A stretch of DNA of 64,000 nt from Lepisosteus oculatus (GCF_040954835.1 NC_090709.1:45516490-45580489), one strand, 5' to 3'; shown: positions 44,046-58,326, counted from the stretch's first letter. A program made the numbers and translations. Notes: generated by a model from the letters alone, not told the origin.

Positions 44046-47000
44046 CCCCACATGGATCTGACCGCTCCCTCAGTACAACTATGAACACCTCACACACTCA
44101 GTTCAGTGCACAAGTAGCCCTGTAGTTCCATGAAATAGTTTTTCCAAGAACACTTACTTCATCTAGGTCTGTTCTTCCCTTCATCACAACCAGTAAACAT
44201 TTTCCTCAGTTTGCACAACAGCAAACTAAATGTAATACAATTTCAATGAATCTGTCATCCGAGCTGAATGTATTGTTCAAGTTCATTGTCATTATACTCA
44301 TATACAGGTCTATGGTATAACGAAATGCTATTTAGCTAGCTCTCGGACGATAAGTAGCACAAACAAAACAACAATACAATTTTATAATACAATAAAACAA
44401 AGAGAGACATTAGGCAGTGTGCAACACATCAACAGAATGAAATAAAAGGATAGAAATGATGGGGAGTGAGCTTTTTGACATGTAAGGTAGAGGTAGATTT
44501 CAATGTGTGTTTTAGTTTGTGGTAAGAGAGAAGGCAGGGTGAGGTTCAGATCAGAGGTGAGAGGCTGGGAGTTTAATAGTGCGGGGATAAAACCTGCTTC
44601 AGTTGCTGGGCGTACACACACAGCTTTGGCTGAGCCCAGTTTATGTTCTCACTGCGACACAACAGAACGCACATCACCCCTGTGCAAGCATCGCTGCAAC
44701 AGCCTCCAGTTGGTAATAGAATACAGCTTAAAATCTGTGTGGATGGGACCTCCCCAAATCATTTTCTATTGTCCTAAAATAATGAAAATATCAAAAGACA
44801 TCTTAAATATAAAACATATTGCACAAAAACAAAAATTAAAATAATAAATATTAAATGGTTATGATTTCCCCTGTAGTGTGATGAAAAACATATCTTGGCA
44901 TCAATCTTTTGGCAGTGTTATAATGAAGTGCTGTTACCTGGCAGTAGGAGAATTGGATTTCCTGAACTGAATTAACAGGACAGGCCCTTAACTACTGAAC
45001 TGCCATTCGAACCCCTGATCAGCTTACAAGAAGTACCGTTTTTGCAAATGCTGGTCTTTCATGCATTTTCAAGATAAAACTTAATGCCTTACAAAAAAAA
45101 TATAATTCCCTGTGATTATGAACTCCCTACTTCCTTCCGGTAGAAAATCACCTTCAACTGCAGTTCCTAAATCTAATTACTTCCAAATATAGTTTAATAT
45201 TTTTATTGTCTTCTGTTTTACTTCAGTAAAACAAATATTTTTCTAGTCCTGCATGTTTTCAGAAAACTGTGCAGGTTCTTTGTGCAGTGATCCTTATTAG
45301 TCAGAAAACCTGCATTCAGAATCCTTTTTATTCAAATAGGTAACGCATAAATTGTTTTGTTGCATAAAATATTTTCTATTAAAACTCTAAATTAATTTAT
45401 CCATCTCTTATATCTGTAGTATTTTTTTACATTTGAGATTTTTGTATCCAGAATCACTTCTATATGTAAAGTGCTTTAAAGCTCTTTGAGCAATATAAAA
45501 AAACTCCTAGGGGTCCAGATTTCTCTAATACTCTGTGAAAGACTGACTTTAACCTGTGCACAAACTAATCCAGCATTTAAAGAGATAAACATCTCTCATC
45601 AGTGCATAATCCAGCCTGGAGTGTGTAATGCTTCCAGTAACACATCTAGAGATGTTGTATCAGTGCAATGCTTTTAAAACACTCCGATTCATTCAGTGCT
45701 GAACGTTACACATCAAAAATAACTTCCAAGGAATTGTCTAAACCCAACAAAACTCTGGTTTCAGCTCAGTTCCCAGAAACACCCGTTCCCTCTCACAGTC
45801 TTCTGCTCCCTCTCTCTCCAACTTTTCCAGTGCTATATTCCCCAAATCCCACAGGACACAGAGGCATCTAGGCTTCTGGTAACTCGCGCTTTGGTTCCTG
45901 AAAAACAGCGGAGCCGATACTCCAGTGTTTAGACACGGTCAGTAAAATGCACCATCCCAGATCAAGATCAGCGCTACAGGGAACTGGGGGAGGTATTGAA
46001 CCTGACAGACCAGCGGATCTGAGGAAGTCAGGAGAACGAGGATTCGAGGGAGGAGAGCAGAAGACCGTCGCTGTGGAGTCAGATTTGTCAGGGGGCAGAG
46101 TGTCGTACTGCGTCAGTGAATGGCACACCCTGTAGACCATCACAGACTCCTGCTGGGGTCGTCCCTCAGCACCGCGGATCAGTCTGGAGACAGTGCCGAG
46201 CAGCTGCTGTTAACACAGGGAGCTGTGGACCAGACCACTGAGCAGAATACATAACACACTCCCAGTCTGAAGGGATGTTCCTCAAGCACCTCCTACTGGA
46301 TACGTACAGGAAAAACAATAAGTTATCAATACTGCATTATCGTTCCTCCTGAAGGACCCGAAGGTGCTTCACACATAGGAGGACACTGTTCACCCGAAAA
46401 TCTCAGACTGTTCAAGCTCTGATCCGGCCAGGAATGAGGTCAGGACACTGACTATGAATACTGCTAAGCTGTTTCTAATCAATACTCATAAGAATTGAAA
46501 AAATAATGTTAGCATTAATTGATTTTGTCTTTCCAAACAATCCCAGGGTGTTTCAAGTGTAGGAGGGGACAGTTCAAGCTCAGATACAGCCAGGACTCTG
46601 GGACAGTGGGACTCCACACCCCTGCTCCTACAATCACTGTCTCTGGGATCTTGAACGATTAAGCAGACGGGACCTCAGCTGTAATCCTCCTTTGATCTAG
46701 TTCTGACCTCATACAGCTCAGTGTCCCTGGTCCTCTCTAGTACAGAAATGGTATCAGGCAGAGCGCCGCCTACTGGTCCACCAGCACTAGGTGGTTTTTG
46801 TTACCGTGGTACGGGCTGGGTCCACCCTGGCCTGGCTCTCCACAGCCCAACCAGATCCAGTCCCCCTGTAGTAAGACTGCTCCCACAGGCAGCCCCACAG
46901 TGGGGAAACCAGAGAGTGGGCTCACTGGTAACCACAGCTGAGCAGCACTGTCTGTCCAGTAATAAGAGGAACACGTGCACAAGCACAGAAAGCACATCGA

Positions 47001-47409
47001 TTCACTTGACATCCGGAACAAAATCCTACCGTTTGATTCTGCCCTACATGGTACATGATATGTCTCCCTTGTTCGACTATTTCAATGGGTCCCTGACTGT
47101 CCTGTAGGTGTTAATGAGGAGATACGGACAGAGGCAATGTGTCTGTCTTAAGGCACAGTGAAGTGTAACATACATTAATGCTCAAATGTCCATTAATGCT
47201 CTTTCACCTAACCTCTTTCTAGTGTAGAATATCACTTAGTGTAGAATAGCACCCAGTACTGAAATGTGTAATTAAGAGCACCAGTTGTGTGTTAAGGACA
47301 GATTCTACCACTGTGCTGAGTGAGAGTGGGAGAGAACATACAAACTCAACACAGGGAGACCTACACTTGATCCCAGGAACTCACACATCAGGATTCTCCC
47401 CATCCTCTG
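44046..47409. other. 3' flank of receptor B (right), no recognised gene
   Basis: Mirror of 22,148-25,440 without the 24.2-kb SINE. Some AT-rich sequence near 44,250-44,600 has no left counterpart. No supported gene. Confidence 0.4.
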
Positions 47410-50400
47410 TCAATGCTTAGTGTAACAGGACTCCTCCTGCTGGGATCCATCAGACTGGGGCTGGGCTGGAGAATGGGGGAACTGTGGTGTTACCAGAGGG
47501 TCTGCAGGCCCTGGGCGATTTCCAGCAGCTCCGTTTCCCAGCAGCTCCACACCAGACCCAGGGGAACTCCGAGGCGATGGCCCTGCTCTGCTGGAGCCGT
47601 TAGCGGAGGAGGCTGAGAGACTCTGACCTGACCGCAGGTGTCTGACCAGCACAGATATAACCCCAGCAGCCACGAGCACAGCCAGGATACTGCCAATCAC
47701 AGGAGCCAGCCAAGTGGAGTCAGAGTCTGGAAAACATCCAATAAACCAGCTTAACAACCAACTTCATGCAACAGACAGATTTCGGGACCAGGACGAGCAT
47801 GTTTAACTACAGACAGCTGAGTAATTCAGAAATAGGACGGCGTTAACACATGCTCTGTCACAGCCTATTCTACAGCAAATGAATGTGCTCTGTCTCCTGT
47901 CCTACCTTCCACACGGACTCTCACAGTGCTGATGATCCTGTCGGTCCTGAGGTCCAGTACTGTGTAAGAGCCCTGATCACTGAAGGAGACTCCAGACAGC
48001 TGGAGAGTCTTGTCCTGGACCGAGACTCTGGGTTTGTAGTGCTGGTCTGGGGTCACTGTGCTGTTCTCTACAGCACACACTAGCACAGAGTCTCCAGAGT
48101 CATCAGGAGTAAACTTAACCTTCACATTCTCTCTGGTGTAGAGACTGATGTTCAGAGGGTGTCCATTAGTGACAGTGACATTCTCTTCATGACCTGCAAG
48201 AGGAACAGGACAGGCATGTTAAACTACAGACACCTGAAGAAATACAAAACAAGACCCCATTAACACGTGCTCGGTCACAGACTCTTCTGCAGAAGATGGG
48301 GCAGAGTGGTGGCTCTGTGACTGGAAGGGTTTGCTGGTTCAAATCCCGCGGCCAGCAGAGGAATCCTACTCCGTTGGGCTCCTGAGCAAGACCCTTCACC
48401 CCAGCTGCTCCAGGGGTGCTGTATAAATGGCTGACCCTGCGCTCGGACCCCCAGCTTCTCTCCCTGTCTGTGTGTCTCATGGAGAGCAAGCTGGGGTCTG
48501 TGAGAAGACACATTCGTCATGCAAGACATTGTACAGGGCCGATAAAGTGATCTGATCTTATACATGAATGTGCTCTGTCTCCTGTCCTACCTTCCACACG
48601 GACTCTCACAGTGCTGATGATCCTGTCGGTCCCGAGGTCCAGTACTGTGTAAGAGCCCTGATCACTGAAGGAGACTCCAGACAGCTGGAGAGTCTTGTCC
48701 TGGAGGGAGACTCTGGGTTTGTAGAGCTGATTTGGGGTCACTATGCTCTTCTCTACAGCACACACTAGCACAGAGACTCCAGAGCCCTCAGGAGTAAACT
48801 GAACCTTCACAGACCCTCTGGTGTAGAGACTGATGTTCAGAGGGTGTCCATTAGTGACAGTGACATTCTCTTCATGACCTGCACACAGAAAGGAAAAACT
48901 CCCAAGAGTGAGAAGAGTCAGGGCATGTCTTGTCCCATCACCCTCTCCTGTGCAGCACTACTGTAGGTCACGTGACAACAACCTCATCTGGGTCGAGCCC
49001 CAGACTCACAATGCAGCTCTGTAACAAACCCCACAGTTCACAATGTCAGATGAATCCCTTCACCCCCCTCACTTACCCTTAACCAAATTAATTTAAGCCC
49101 TCATTCTGTACACAGAGGGAGGTGGGGGTGTGGAACAAGCTGCCTGGTGATGTTGTTGAAGCCGATACCCTGGCTTCTCTCCAGACACAGCTGGGTGAGC
49201 TCCTCCAGTCAGGACAGGAGGCTCTTCTCTACACAGAGGGGGGTGGGGGTGTGGAACAAGCTGCCCAGCCCTGTGGTTGAAGCCGATACCCCGGCTCCTC
49301 TCCAGACACAGCTGGGTGAGCTCCTCCAGTCAGGACAGGAGGCTCTTCTGTACACAGAGGGAAATGGGGGTGTGGAACAAGCTGCCTGGTGATGTTGTTG
49401 AAGCCGATATCCTGGCTTCTCTCCAGACACAGCTGGGTGAGCTCCTCCAGTCAGGACAGGAGGCTCTGCTGTACACAGAGGGTGGTGGGGGTGGGGAACA
49501 AGCCGCCCAGCCCCTGTGGTTGAAGCCGATACCCTGGCTTCTCTCCAGACACAGCTGGGTGAGCTCCTCCAGTCAGGACAGGAGGCTCTTCTGTACACAG
49601 AGGGTGCTGTGTAAGAGCCCTGATCACTGAAGGAGACTCCAGACAGCTGGAGAGTCTTGTCCTGGAGGGAGACTCTGGGTTTGTAGAGCTGATTTGGGGT
49701 CACTATGCTCTTCTCTACAGCACACACTAGCACAGAGAACAAGCTGCCTGGTGATGTTGTTGAAGCCGATACCCTGGCTTCTCTCCAGACACAGCTGGGT
49801 GAGCTCCTCCAGTCAGGTCAGGAGGCTCTACTGTACACAGAGGGGGGTGGGTGGGGAACAAGCTGCCCAGCCCTGTGGTTCAAGCCGATACCCTGGCTCC
49901 TCTCCAGACACAGCTGGGTGAGCTCCTCCAGTCAGGACAGGAGGCTCTTCTGTACACAGAGGGGGGTGGGGGTGGGGAACAAGCTGCCCAGCCCTGTGGT
50001 TGAAGCCGATACCCTGGCTTCTCTCCAGCCACAGCTGGGTGAGCTCCTCCAGTCAGGACAGGAGGCTCTGCTGTACACAGAAGGGGGTGGGGGTGGGGAA
50101 CAGGCTGGCCAGCCCTGTGGTTGAAGCCGATACCCCGGCTTCTCTCCAGACACAGCTGGGTGAGCTCCTCCAGTCAGGACAGGAGGCTCTTCTGTACACA
50201 GAGGGGGGTGGGGGTGGGGAACAAGCTGCCTGGTGATGTTGTTGAAGCCGATACCCTGGCTTCTCTCCAGACACAGCTGCGTGAGCTTCTTGAACCAAGC
50301 AGCTACTTCTTACCTCTCACAGACAGGCGCACATTCCCCAGGAATTCCATGTTTCTGTCCCGATCGATGTATCTGCACTCGTAGTTTTTCTCTTGAGCGA

Positions 50401-52057
50401 ATGTCACGCCGCGCAGAGTCAGCGAGAGGTCACCCTGTCCGACCTTCTCTCTGGAGACTTCAGCCATGGTCTCGAACCCGGGGCCAAGGATGACCGATCC
50501 ATTGAAGAACTCCAACACAAAATCTACATCATCTGTCTGCCACCTGACGCCATGCTGTTCTCCAGAGGTGACTGCAGTGGTATCTTTCTTACAGGGTAAC
50601 CTGACAGAGTCTCCAAATTTCACCGACAACTGGACACCCCCTGGAGAGAGAGAGACACAGTGACACAACTAGACACCCCCTGACAGACACACACTGGAGA
50701 GAGAGAGAGACACAGTGACACAACTAGACACCCCCTGACAGACACACACTGGAGAGAGAGACACAGCGACACAACTAGACACCCCCTGGAGAGAGAGAGA
50801 CACAGAGACAACTGGACACCCCCTGGAGAGAGAGAGACACAGCGACACAACTGGACACCCCCTGACAGACACACACTGGAGAGAGAGACACAGTGACACA
50901 ACTAGACACCCCCTGACAGACACACACTGGAGAGAGAGACACAGTGACACAACTAGACACCCCCTGACAGACACACACTGGAGAGAGAGACACAGCGACA
51001 CAACTAGACACCCCCTGGAGAGAGAGAGACACAGAGACAACTGGACACCCCCTGGAGAGAGAGAGACACAGCGACACAACTGGACACCCCCTGACAGACA
51101 CACACTGGAGAGAGAGACACAGTGACACAACTAGACACCCCCTGACAGACACACACTGGAGAGAGAGACACAGTGACACAACTAGACACCCCCTGACAGA
51201 CACACACTGGAGAGAGAGACACAGTGACACAACTAGACACCCCCTGACAGACACACACTGGAGAGAGAGACAGTGACACAACTAGACACCCCCTGACAGA
51301 CACACACTGGAGAGAGAGACACACACAGTGACACAACTAGACACCCCCTGACAGACACACACAAGAGAGAGAGAGACAGTGACACAACTAGACACCCCCT
51401 GACAGACACACACAAGAGAGAGAGAGACAGTGACAGAACTAGACACCTCCTGACAGACACACACAAGAGAGAGAGAGACAGTGACACAACTAGACACCCC
51501 CTGACAGACACACACTGGACAGAGAGAGAGACACAGCAACACAACTAGACACCCCCTGACAGACGCACACTGGAGAGAGAGACACAGCGACAGAACTAGA
51601 CACCCCCTGACAGATACACAATGGAGAGAGAGAGAGAGACACAGTGACACAACTAGACACCCCCTGACAGACACACTGGAGAGAGAGACATGCTAACACT
51701 GTGTGTAGTTACTGCTTCTAAAGGGTTGACAAGTTACAGAATCAAGGGCTGAGCTTACTTCCTCACACAAAGATCTTGAATGACGGCTAATTCTTTTAAA
51801 ATCATAAAGTAGAAACTGCGTGTGTATCTACTATTAGCCAAATACTCCTAAATATCTCAAAGAGTTGTACTGTTTCACCACACTATCTATGTGAGATAGC
51901 AGAAATCCTACCCATGTAAGAGTTATAACTGATATGATTTACTGCTTTTGGTAGAATACCATGTAGTACATTAGTGATTCTCAAGCCCCTACCTCCAACA
52001 ACATTGCAAAACCCAGCAACCAAAACCAAGAGTGTCATCAGCTCCATGATCAGAGAT
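47410..52057 (-). CDS. Receptor B (right): three-Ig-like-domain transmembrane protein
   Basis: Exons on the reverse strand: 51,993-52,057 (start codon 52,047), 50,314-50,640, 48,591-48,878, 47,906-48,193 and 47,410-47,726. All splice sites match the left copy and every exon translates to the same residues, so the predicted 424-residue protein appears identical. The difference is in introns: the CR1-derived array is longer and contains a duplicated piece of the first cysteine-poor Ig exon. The gene faces its partner at 17,860-22,147 across the palindrome centre. Confidence 0.82.
48267..48512 (+). mobile_element. tRNA-derived SINE, right copy
   Basis: Mirror of 21,045-21,290; the tRNA-like head reads forward here (GGTTCAAATCCCGCGGCC). 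Confidence 0.7.
49105..50296 (+). repeat. 121-bp LINE-derived minisatellite, nine units
   Basis: GAAGCCGATA occurs nine times against seven on the left. One junction holds the 132-bp Ig-exon piece at 49,607-49,738. Confidence 0.88.
49607..49738 (-). other. Ig-exon fragment inserted in the minisatellite
   Basis: This 132-bp stretch repeats 48,645-48,776 (middle of the first cysteine-poor Ig exon of receptor B) in the same orientation, joined at both sides to array sequence. It has no splice sites of its own. It is absent from the left arm. Confidence 0.85.
50641..51692. repeat. Splice-acceptor minisatellite, right copy
   Basis: Mirror of 18,225-19,276 with the same length, although such arrays usually change quickly. 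Confidence 0.9.
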
Positions 52058-52251
52058 CTGCAAAAAAATACAAATAATTATTAAACATCTCTATACCCAA
52101 CCAAACTTAATTCAGCATACCAGAGAGTATCTCTGCTATCAGATACACATTAAAAGTGACCATAACACTGTTAACCTGCCACTCAGGTGACTGTGTATGT
52201 CTGAATATTTTAAAGAATACAAGATGAAAACAATCTGTAAAAATAGGTTGA

Positions 52252-52419
52252 GCATACTTAAGGCCATCTGGCCTGTTTGGTTGTTAGTAATTAATTGATC
52301 ACAGAATCGCAGCCAGCTGTGTCTGGAGAGAAGCCAGGGTATCGGCTTCAACCACAGGGCTGGGCAGCCTGTTCCCCACCCCCACCACCCTCTGTGTACA
52401 GAGGGCCTCCTGTCCCAAC
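52252..52419 (-). mobile_element. CR1/L2-type LINE 3' fragment, right copy
   Basis: Mirror of 17,498-17,665. Confidence 0.55.
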
Positions 52420-53170
52420 TACAATTTTCTTTTTATCTTGCGATCATCTTGTGAAATTATTAAGAATTACAAAATCATGTTCTGCACTCAGCAGCTTTTT
52501 AAAAACAGCGCCCATGATGTTCAGACCAAGTGTTTCACATACTAAACATAACCCCTGACCTTCAACTTGCTTGAGGACTTTTTTAAATGGCACTATTAGA
52601 CAGACAAGACACTGGGATGGGGGGGTGCTCCCCCTGGCTCATGAGGCAGTATTCCACTTGATGCCTAAAGGCGCGTCAACAAAAAGCTGAGATTTATAAG
52701 AAAAGACTAGTAGTTGACCGCTTTGTTTATGTAAGAGTTGTGAAAAGTTTCGCAAATCGCGGTCCAACGCTTTTGTGTTAATGTGCCTTTTCTCCCCTGT
52801 CTTGTAGAAAAACACCGAGAAGATTGCAAGAAAGCAAAAAATTAATGAAAAACGGCTATTTCCTATTACCTGTGGGTCTCGTTATCACATTCCAGCCAGT
52901 TTCGAGGATGGACAACTTGTTGTTGTGTTAGAAATGTGACTTGTCGTGGTCCAGGAGTTTGTTTCCTGAAGCAGGGTTTAGGGGACTTTTATTTTGAAAG
53001 GTGCTGCCAAGCCAGCGTCGCCTACTGCACTACTGAACTACTCTTTAGGCTACCGAAAAAAAAAGTCCAATAGCTCATTCATTTTCTCTCCAAACATTCT
53101 TGCGATCGATCGATCGGCAAGCGCTCCGTAATCGACTTGGTGGGCACCCCTGACTTAGAGCATCTAAATA

Positions 53171-53405
53171 CCGTAACGCAACGGGGACTCAGGCGGGGGC
53201 CCTTGCCGCATTGATCGGCCCCCCACCGTCGGGGGTTTAAACCCGGGACTCCCGCGTTACTCTGCAGCGACCCAGCCCGGTGAGCCAACGAGAGATCTCT
53301 CTACAGCTCAGGGGCTGTGGTCCTGCTATCACAGGGAAGGGTGGTGACGTCACATGCTCTGGTACGCCGGCTCTTACACAGTACCTGTCGGCCGTAAGCG
53401 TTACA
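53171..53405 (-). mobile_element. tRNA-like insertion, right copy
   Basis: Mirror of 16,512-16,746, same ends. Confidence 0.55.
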
Positions 53406-53912
53406 ATATAAAACAATGGTCTTGTGATACAGGAGATTGTTAATCCCAACTTTCTTACATATGTGGCTCGAAAGACGGGTCGAATCTTTAAACGGCCCTT
53501 GATTTGCAGAGCAATTTAAGAAGGAAACAATGAGAAACCGATTAGTTTTTAAAAAAGGATACAGCTACGACTTCACGAGACGCACTTCGTCACGCCTCTT
53601 TGTAAGAGCTCGCAGTTTATTGCGAAAAATAAACTCTTCTGATCAGAGATGGACGATAGTCTAACTCCTACCCTCGTACATACTGTCGCCCCCGGTTTCA
53701 AACTTCTTATTCCACACTTATCTCACAACATGCGGGCTGTTGTCACCCAGAGACTCAACACCGGTAGCAAACGAGGGTCCGACTTCATCTCTGACAGACC
53801 CACAGACCCTGAATGCGCTTCTGATGCACCTTAAACCTGACATCGGTAAAAAATAAATAAAACTACAGACCTTTTAAAAAGAAAGGTATTAGTTCGGGTT
53901 AACGGCTCTTAC

Positions 53913-54077
53913 CTGATAAATCAGACAGACACCTCGGGAGGGTTTGCAGAGATATGTGCAGGTCGGGAGGCGCAGTTCACTCACCATATCACTCCAGTTT
54001 CTCACCCCGATTCAGTCTCCTCCTCTTCTGTTAACATAACATAACCCCGCCCACTCCAGTTAACCAATCAGAATGCA
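53913..54077 (-). promoter_or_regulatory. Promoter and first exon 1b of receptor B (right)
   Basis: Keeps the CCAAT and GC boxes and the CAG-GTAAGA donor. Confidence 0.55.
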
Positions 54078-55317
54078 GCATAATTTACATATCGTGCTCT
54101 AGCGATGGCTCATAGGTTACAGTTGGATTTATTTATTTTAATATGCACATAATAATCACGTCTCTTGCTCTCAAAACCACAGCAGTCGGTTTTTATTTTA
54201 AGTTAAAACTGAAAATTTCAGAGTTAGAATTTGATACGGGGTGCCAGTTCCTGACTTATAAGACCTAGATTCACAAGTGCCAACTTCGAGCTCCGTGTTT
54301 TTATGTACGGGATCAGACTACATGTATCGTTGTGAATTTAGCTGTTTTAACGCCAGTTACGTCAAGGGTCCGTGACGTCACGTCCATTGAATTCTCGAAC
54401 AGCAGGAGCTGTGACAGGCGTTGCGCGTCCGGAGCGCAAATCATAAAAACACTGAGAAGATTGCAAGAAAGCAAAAAATGTATGAAGAACGGCTATTTCC
54501 TATTACCTGTGGGTCTCGATATCACAAACCAGCCAGTTTCGAGGATGGACAACTTGTTGTTGTGCTAGAAATGTGACTTGTCGTGGTCCAGGAATTTGTT
54601 TCCTGAAGCAGGGTTTAGGGGACTTTTATTTTGAAAGGTACTACTGAAGCTCTGCCCCGCTCCTGAACTACTCTTAGGCTACCGAAAAAAAAGTCCAATA
54701 GCTCATTCATTTTCTCTCCAAACATTCTTGCGATCGATCGATCGACTGGCAAGCGCTCCGTAATCGACTTGGTGTGCACCCCTGATTGAGCATATATATA
54801 TAAAACAATGGTCTTGTGACACAGGAGGTTGTTAATCCCAACTTTCTTACATAGGTGGCTCGAAAGACGGGTCGAATCTTTAAATGGCCCTTGATTTGCA
54901 GAGCAATTTAAGAAGGACACAATGAGAAACCGATTACTTTTTCAGAGTTTTTTAAAAAGGACACAGCTACGACTTCACGAGACGCGCTTCGTCACGCCTC
55001 TTTGTAAGAGCTCGCAGTTTATTGCGAAAAATAAACTCTTCTGATCAGAGATGGACGATAGTCTAACTCCTACCCTCGTACATACTGTCGCCCCCGGTTT
55101 CAAACTTCTTATTCCACACTTATCTCACAACATGCGGGCTGTTGTCACCCAGAGACTCAACACCGGTAGCAAACGAGGGTCCGACTTCATCTCTGACAGA
55201 CCCACAGACCCCGAATGCGCTTCTGATGCACCTTAAACCTGACATCGGTAAAAAAATAAAAATAAAACTACAGACCTTTTAAAAATAATGGTATTAATTC
55301 GGGTTAACGGCTCTTAC

Positions 55318-55477
55318 CTGATAAATCAGACAGACACCTCGGGAGGGGCAGTTCACTCACTATATCACTCCAGTTTCTCACCCCGGTCTACTCTGTCTCC
55401 TTTTTCTGCTCCACACTGAAAAGGCGGAGGCTCAATGTTCACAACCCCGCCCCACTCCAGAGTTAACCAGACTGAGG
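55318..55477 (-). promoter_or_regulatory. Promoter and first exon 1a of receptor B (right)
   Basis: Keeps the GC box and donor; the LINE lies just upstream in transcription terms. Confidence 0.55.
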
Positions 55478-55549
55478 GCGGAACCTGTAGAGAAGTCTTA
55501 CAGACGGAATGGAAGTACAGATCGTGGTCGACAGATTGCACTGCAGGCG

Positions 55550-56268
55550 CTCATATTAGAAATCTGTGTAAACCCCATCTTATCCCTTCTTGTTTGTCTT
55601 TTTGGAATGCAATGTTTGAAAATATAAACTGGAAGTTAGTTTGGACAATTCCTGATAGATTTTGTATTACAAATAAAGTTAAAGAGATATCGTTTAAAAT
55701 TATTCATAAATTTTATCCAGTGAAATTAGTACTCTTTAAATTTAAGCATGAGCAGGATGATCTGTGTGTTTTTTGTTGGGCTGAAAAGGAATCTTTGGTG
55801 CATTTATTTGTTAGGTGTAGGTTTGTGAAACTGTTTTGGACGGATTTACAGAGTTTTGTTTGCAGGCAGTTAAAGGTGTTTTTTAGATTGAATGATTTTG
55901 ATATTTTATTGTACTGTTTAGTAGAAAATTTGGAAAAATAACATGTATTTATAGTCAATTTATTAATCGTTCTTGGTAAATTTCACATCCATAAATCTAA
56001 ATGGTCTAATAATCCTCCCCTTTTTAGTTCTTTTGAGGTGGAGCTGAAACACTAAATTCTATTAAAAATGTGAGAAATAATAAAGCACGGAAAACATATG
56101 ATATATGTAAGAAATACAATTTAATCACATAATTTACTTATTACCTCTGGCGGTTAATTGTTTGTTTTTCTGATTCTGTTTGTTTTCATGTACCTATATT
56201 GATCCTCTGGTTGCATTTGTATTTGTAAATTCTTCATACATTTAATAAAAATTATTTTAAAAAAAGAC
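55550..56268 (+). mobile_element. L1/Tx1-like LINE fragment, right copy
   Basis: Same insertion as 13,649-14,367 with the same target-site duplication, here reading forward. Beyond the 3' duplication a strong donor-like GGGGTAAGT occurs near 56,301, so the LINE may have split an older exon on this strand. Confidence 0.85.
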
Positions 56269-57436
56269 TGCACTGCAGGCGGACTTCACGCTCAAAATCC
56301 GGGGTAAGTCTGTGTGGCCTTTATCATTTCATTCTAGCGATGGCTAATAGTTTACAGTTGGATTTATTTGTTTATTTTTTAAAATGCACATAATGATCAC
56401 GTCTCTGGCTCTCAACTGAACAGAGTTAGCCATGTGATACGGGGTGCCAGTTCCTGACTTATAAGACCTAGATTCACAAGTGCCAACTTCGAGCTCCGTG
56501 TTTTTATGTACGAGATCGGACCACATGTATCGTTGTGAATTTAGCTGTTTTAACGCCAGTTACGTCAAGGGTCCGTGACGTCACGTCCGTTGAATTCTCG
56601 AACAGCAGGAGCCGTGACAGGTGTTACGCGTCCGGAGCGCAAATCGTGCGCCCCACACCTCTGCTTACAGAGCTGCTGTAGCCTGGGGTCCCCAGTGTCA
56701 GCCCGCGCTCGGGGAAGAGACTCTTACAGCCCGCTCGACAAGGGTCAGACACACACGAGGGCAGTTACATGGATGACGTGACGTGACGTGACATGCACAG
56801 CCCTGAAGGAGAGGCGCACAGTTTTGTTCCGTCTGGAATGAGACGGTTTCCTGTCCAGCAGTGCACGGCTCTGTGTCCACTTGCAAGATATAAAAACACC
56901 GAGAAGATTGCAAGAAAGCAAAAAATTAATGAAGAACGTCTATTTCCTATTACTGTACTACGCGATAATCCTCCTTTTTTTGCCGGTTCGGCTCTAAATC
57001 CAATTAGACAAGCAGGGGGAAAAGTCTTTTACATGTAATAGTCACTAACTGTCTCAATCGCGCTGTATTTGTGTGTTTGCGCACTGGGCTTTGGTACGAT
57101 AACCAATCATAACCCTGAACTCGGGCAGGCGCGAATTAACACTCTTTCATCTTCAATATCTGGCTTCACAATTGAGAAGTTATCTTAATGAACTTACCAG
57201 GACCAAAATGAGCAAGCATAAAACGTTGATTGCAGCTGACCTTTTTTTTAAAAAAAAAAATCTAGACATGTCTCCTACAGGCAGGACTGAACACCAAATA
57301 ATGTTCTTAAATGATACATTTCCACATAGGTGTCGGATGGAATAACGATGTTATGGGCAGCAAGAAATGTGTAAATTTTGTTTAATATTACTGCTAATTC
57401 GCCACCCAGGCCTGCTGCTGAAGCCAGTTTGACATC

Positions 57437-57620
57437 CCAGTCAGGACAGAAGGCTCTTTACACAGAGGGTGGTGGGGGTGTGGAACAAGCTGCCCAGCCC
57501 TGTGGTGGAAGCCTGGCTTCTCTCCAGACACAGCTGGATGAGCTCCTGGAATCAATTAGCTGCTAACGACTGAACAGGCTCCATGAACCACATGGCCTCT
57601 CCTTTGTGGTTGTTCTTGTT
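57437..57620 (+). mobile_element. CR1/L2-type LINE 3' fragment, right copy
   Basis: Mirror of 12,297-12,480, reading forward. Confidence 0.55.
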
Positions 57621-57705
57621 AGTACAATAGTATGTTCCCCCTACAGAAAAAAGCACATTAAATTGTGTAAGCTGTTCTGAGGCTACATGTTTCTCTGTTT
57701 TCCAG

Positions 57706-58267
57706 GTGTCATGGTGTCCCGGGACAGGCTGGGAGGAGGTGACTGTGGCTGCGCTGACCGCTGAGCTCCTGGCCCAGGAGAGGAGGCCTGTCCAGCAGTG
57801 GACAGGAGGAAGACCGCTGAGCTCCTGGCCCAGGAGAGGAGGCCTGTCCAGCAGTGGACAGGAGGAAGACCGCTGAGCTCCTGGCCCAGGAGAGGAGGCC
57901 TGTCCAGCAGTGGAGTGGACAGGAGGAAGACCGCTGAGCTCCTGGCCCAGGAGAGGAGGCCTGTCCAGCAGTGGACAGGAGGAAGACCACTGAGCTCCTG
58001 GCGCAGGAGAGGAGGCCTGTCCAGCAGTGGACAGGAGGAAGACCGCTGAGCGACTGGCGCAGGAGAGGAGGCCTGTCCAGCAGTGGAAAGGAGGAAGACC
58101 GCTGAGCTCCTGGCCCAGGAGAGGAGGCCTGTCCAGCAGTGGACAGGAGGAAGACTGCGGGCTGCAGGTGTTGTAGCGCAGGTGAGGAAGGTGAGAGTGT
58201 AGAGAGGAATGAAGGTGCTTTGTATTTCACGACTTTCCAACTCTGAATAAAGTTTTCAGAAAACCTT
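57706..58267 (+). other. Terminal exon with 56-bp minisatellite, right copy
   Basis: Acceptor TTTTCCAG just before 57,706, array of seven units at about 57,752-58,154, AATAAA at 58,246-58,251. Same array length and same odd unit as the left arm. Confidence 0.4.
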
Positions 58268-58326
58268 TCATGTGTTTGTGTTCATTAAGTTATTTCTGAC
58301 ATTTGGAATCTAACCAGATGCCCATG

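Larger units (their letters stand above)
52808..56953. repeat. Duplicated promoter block of receptor B, right copy
   Basis: Mirror of 12,964-17,109, including both units, both CREs (54,373-54,380 and 56,576-56,583) and the paired 61-residue frames. Confidence 0.85.
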
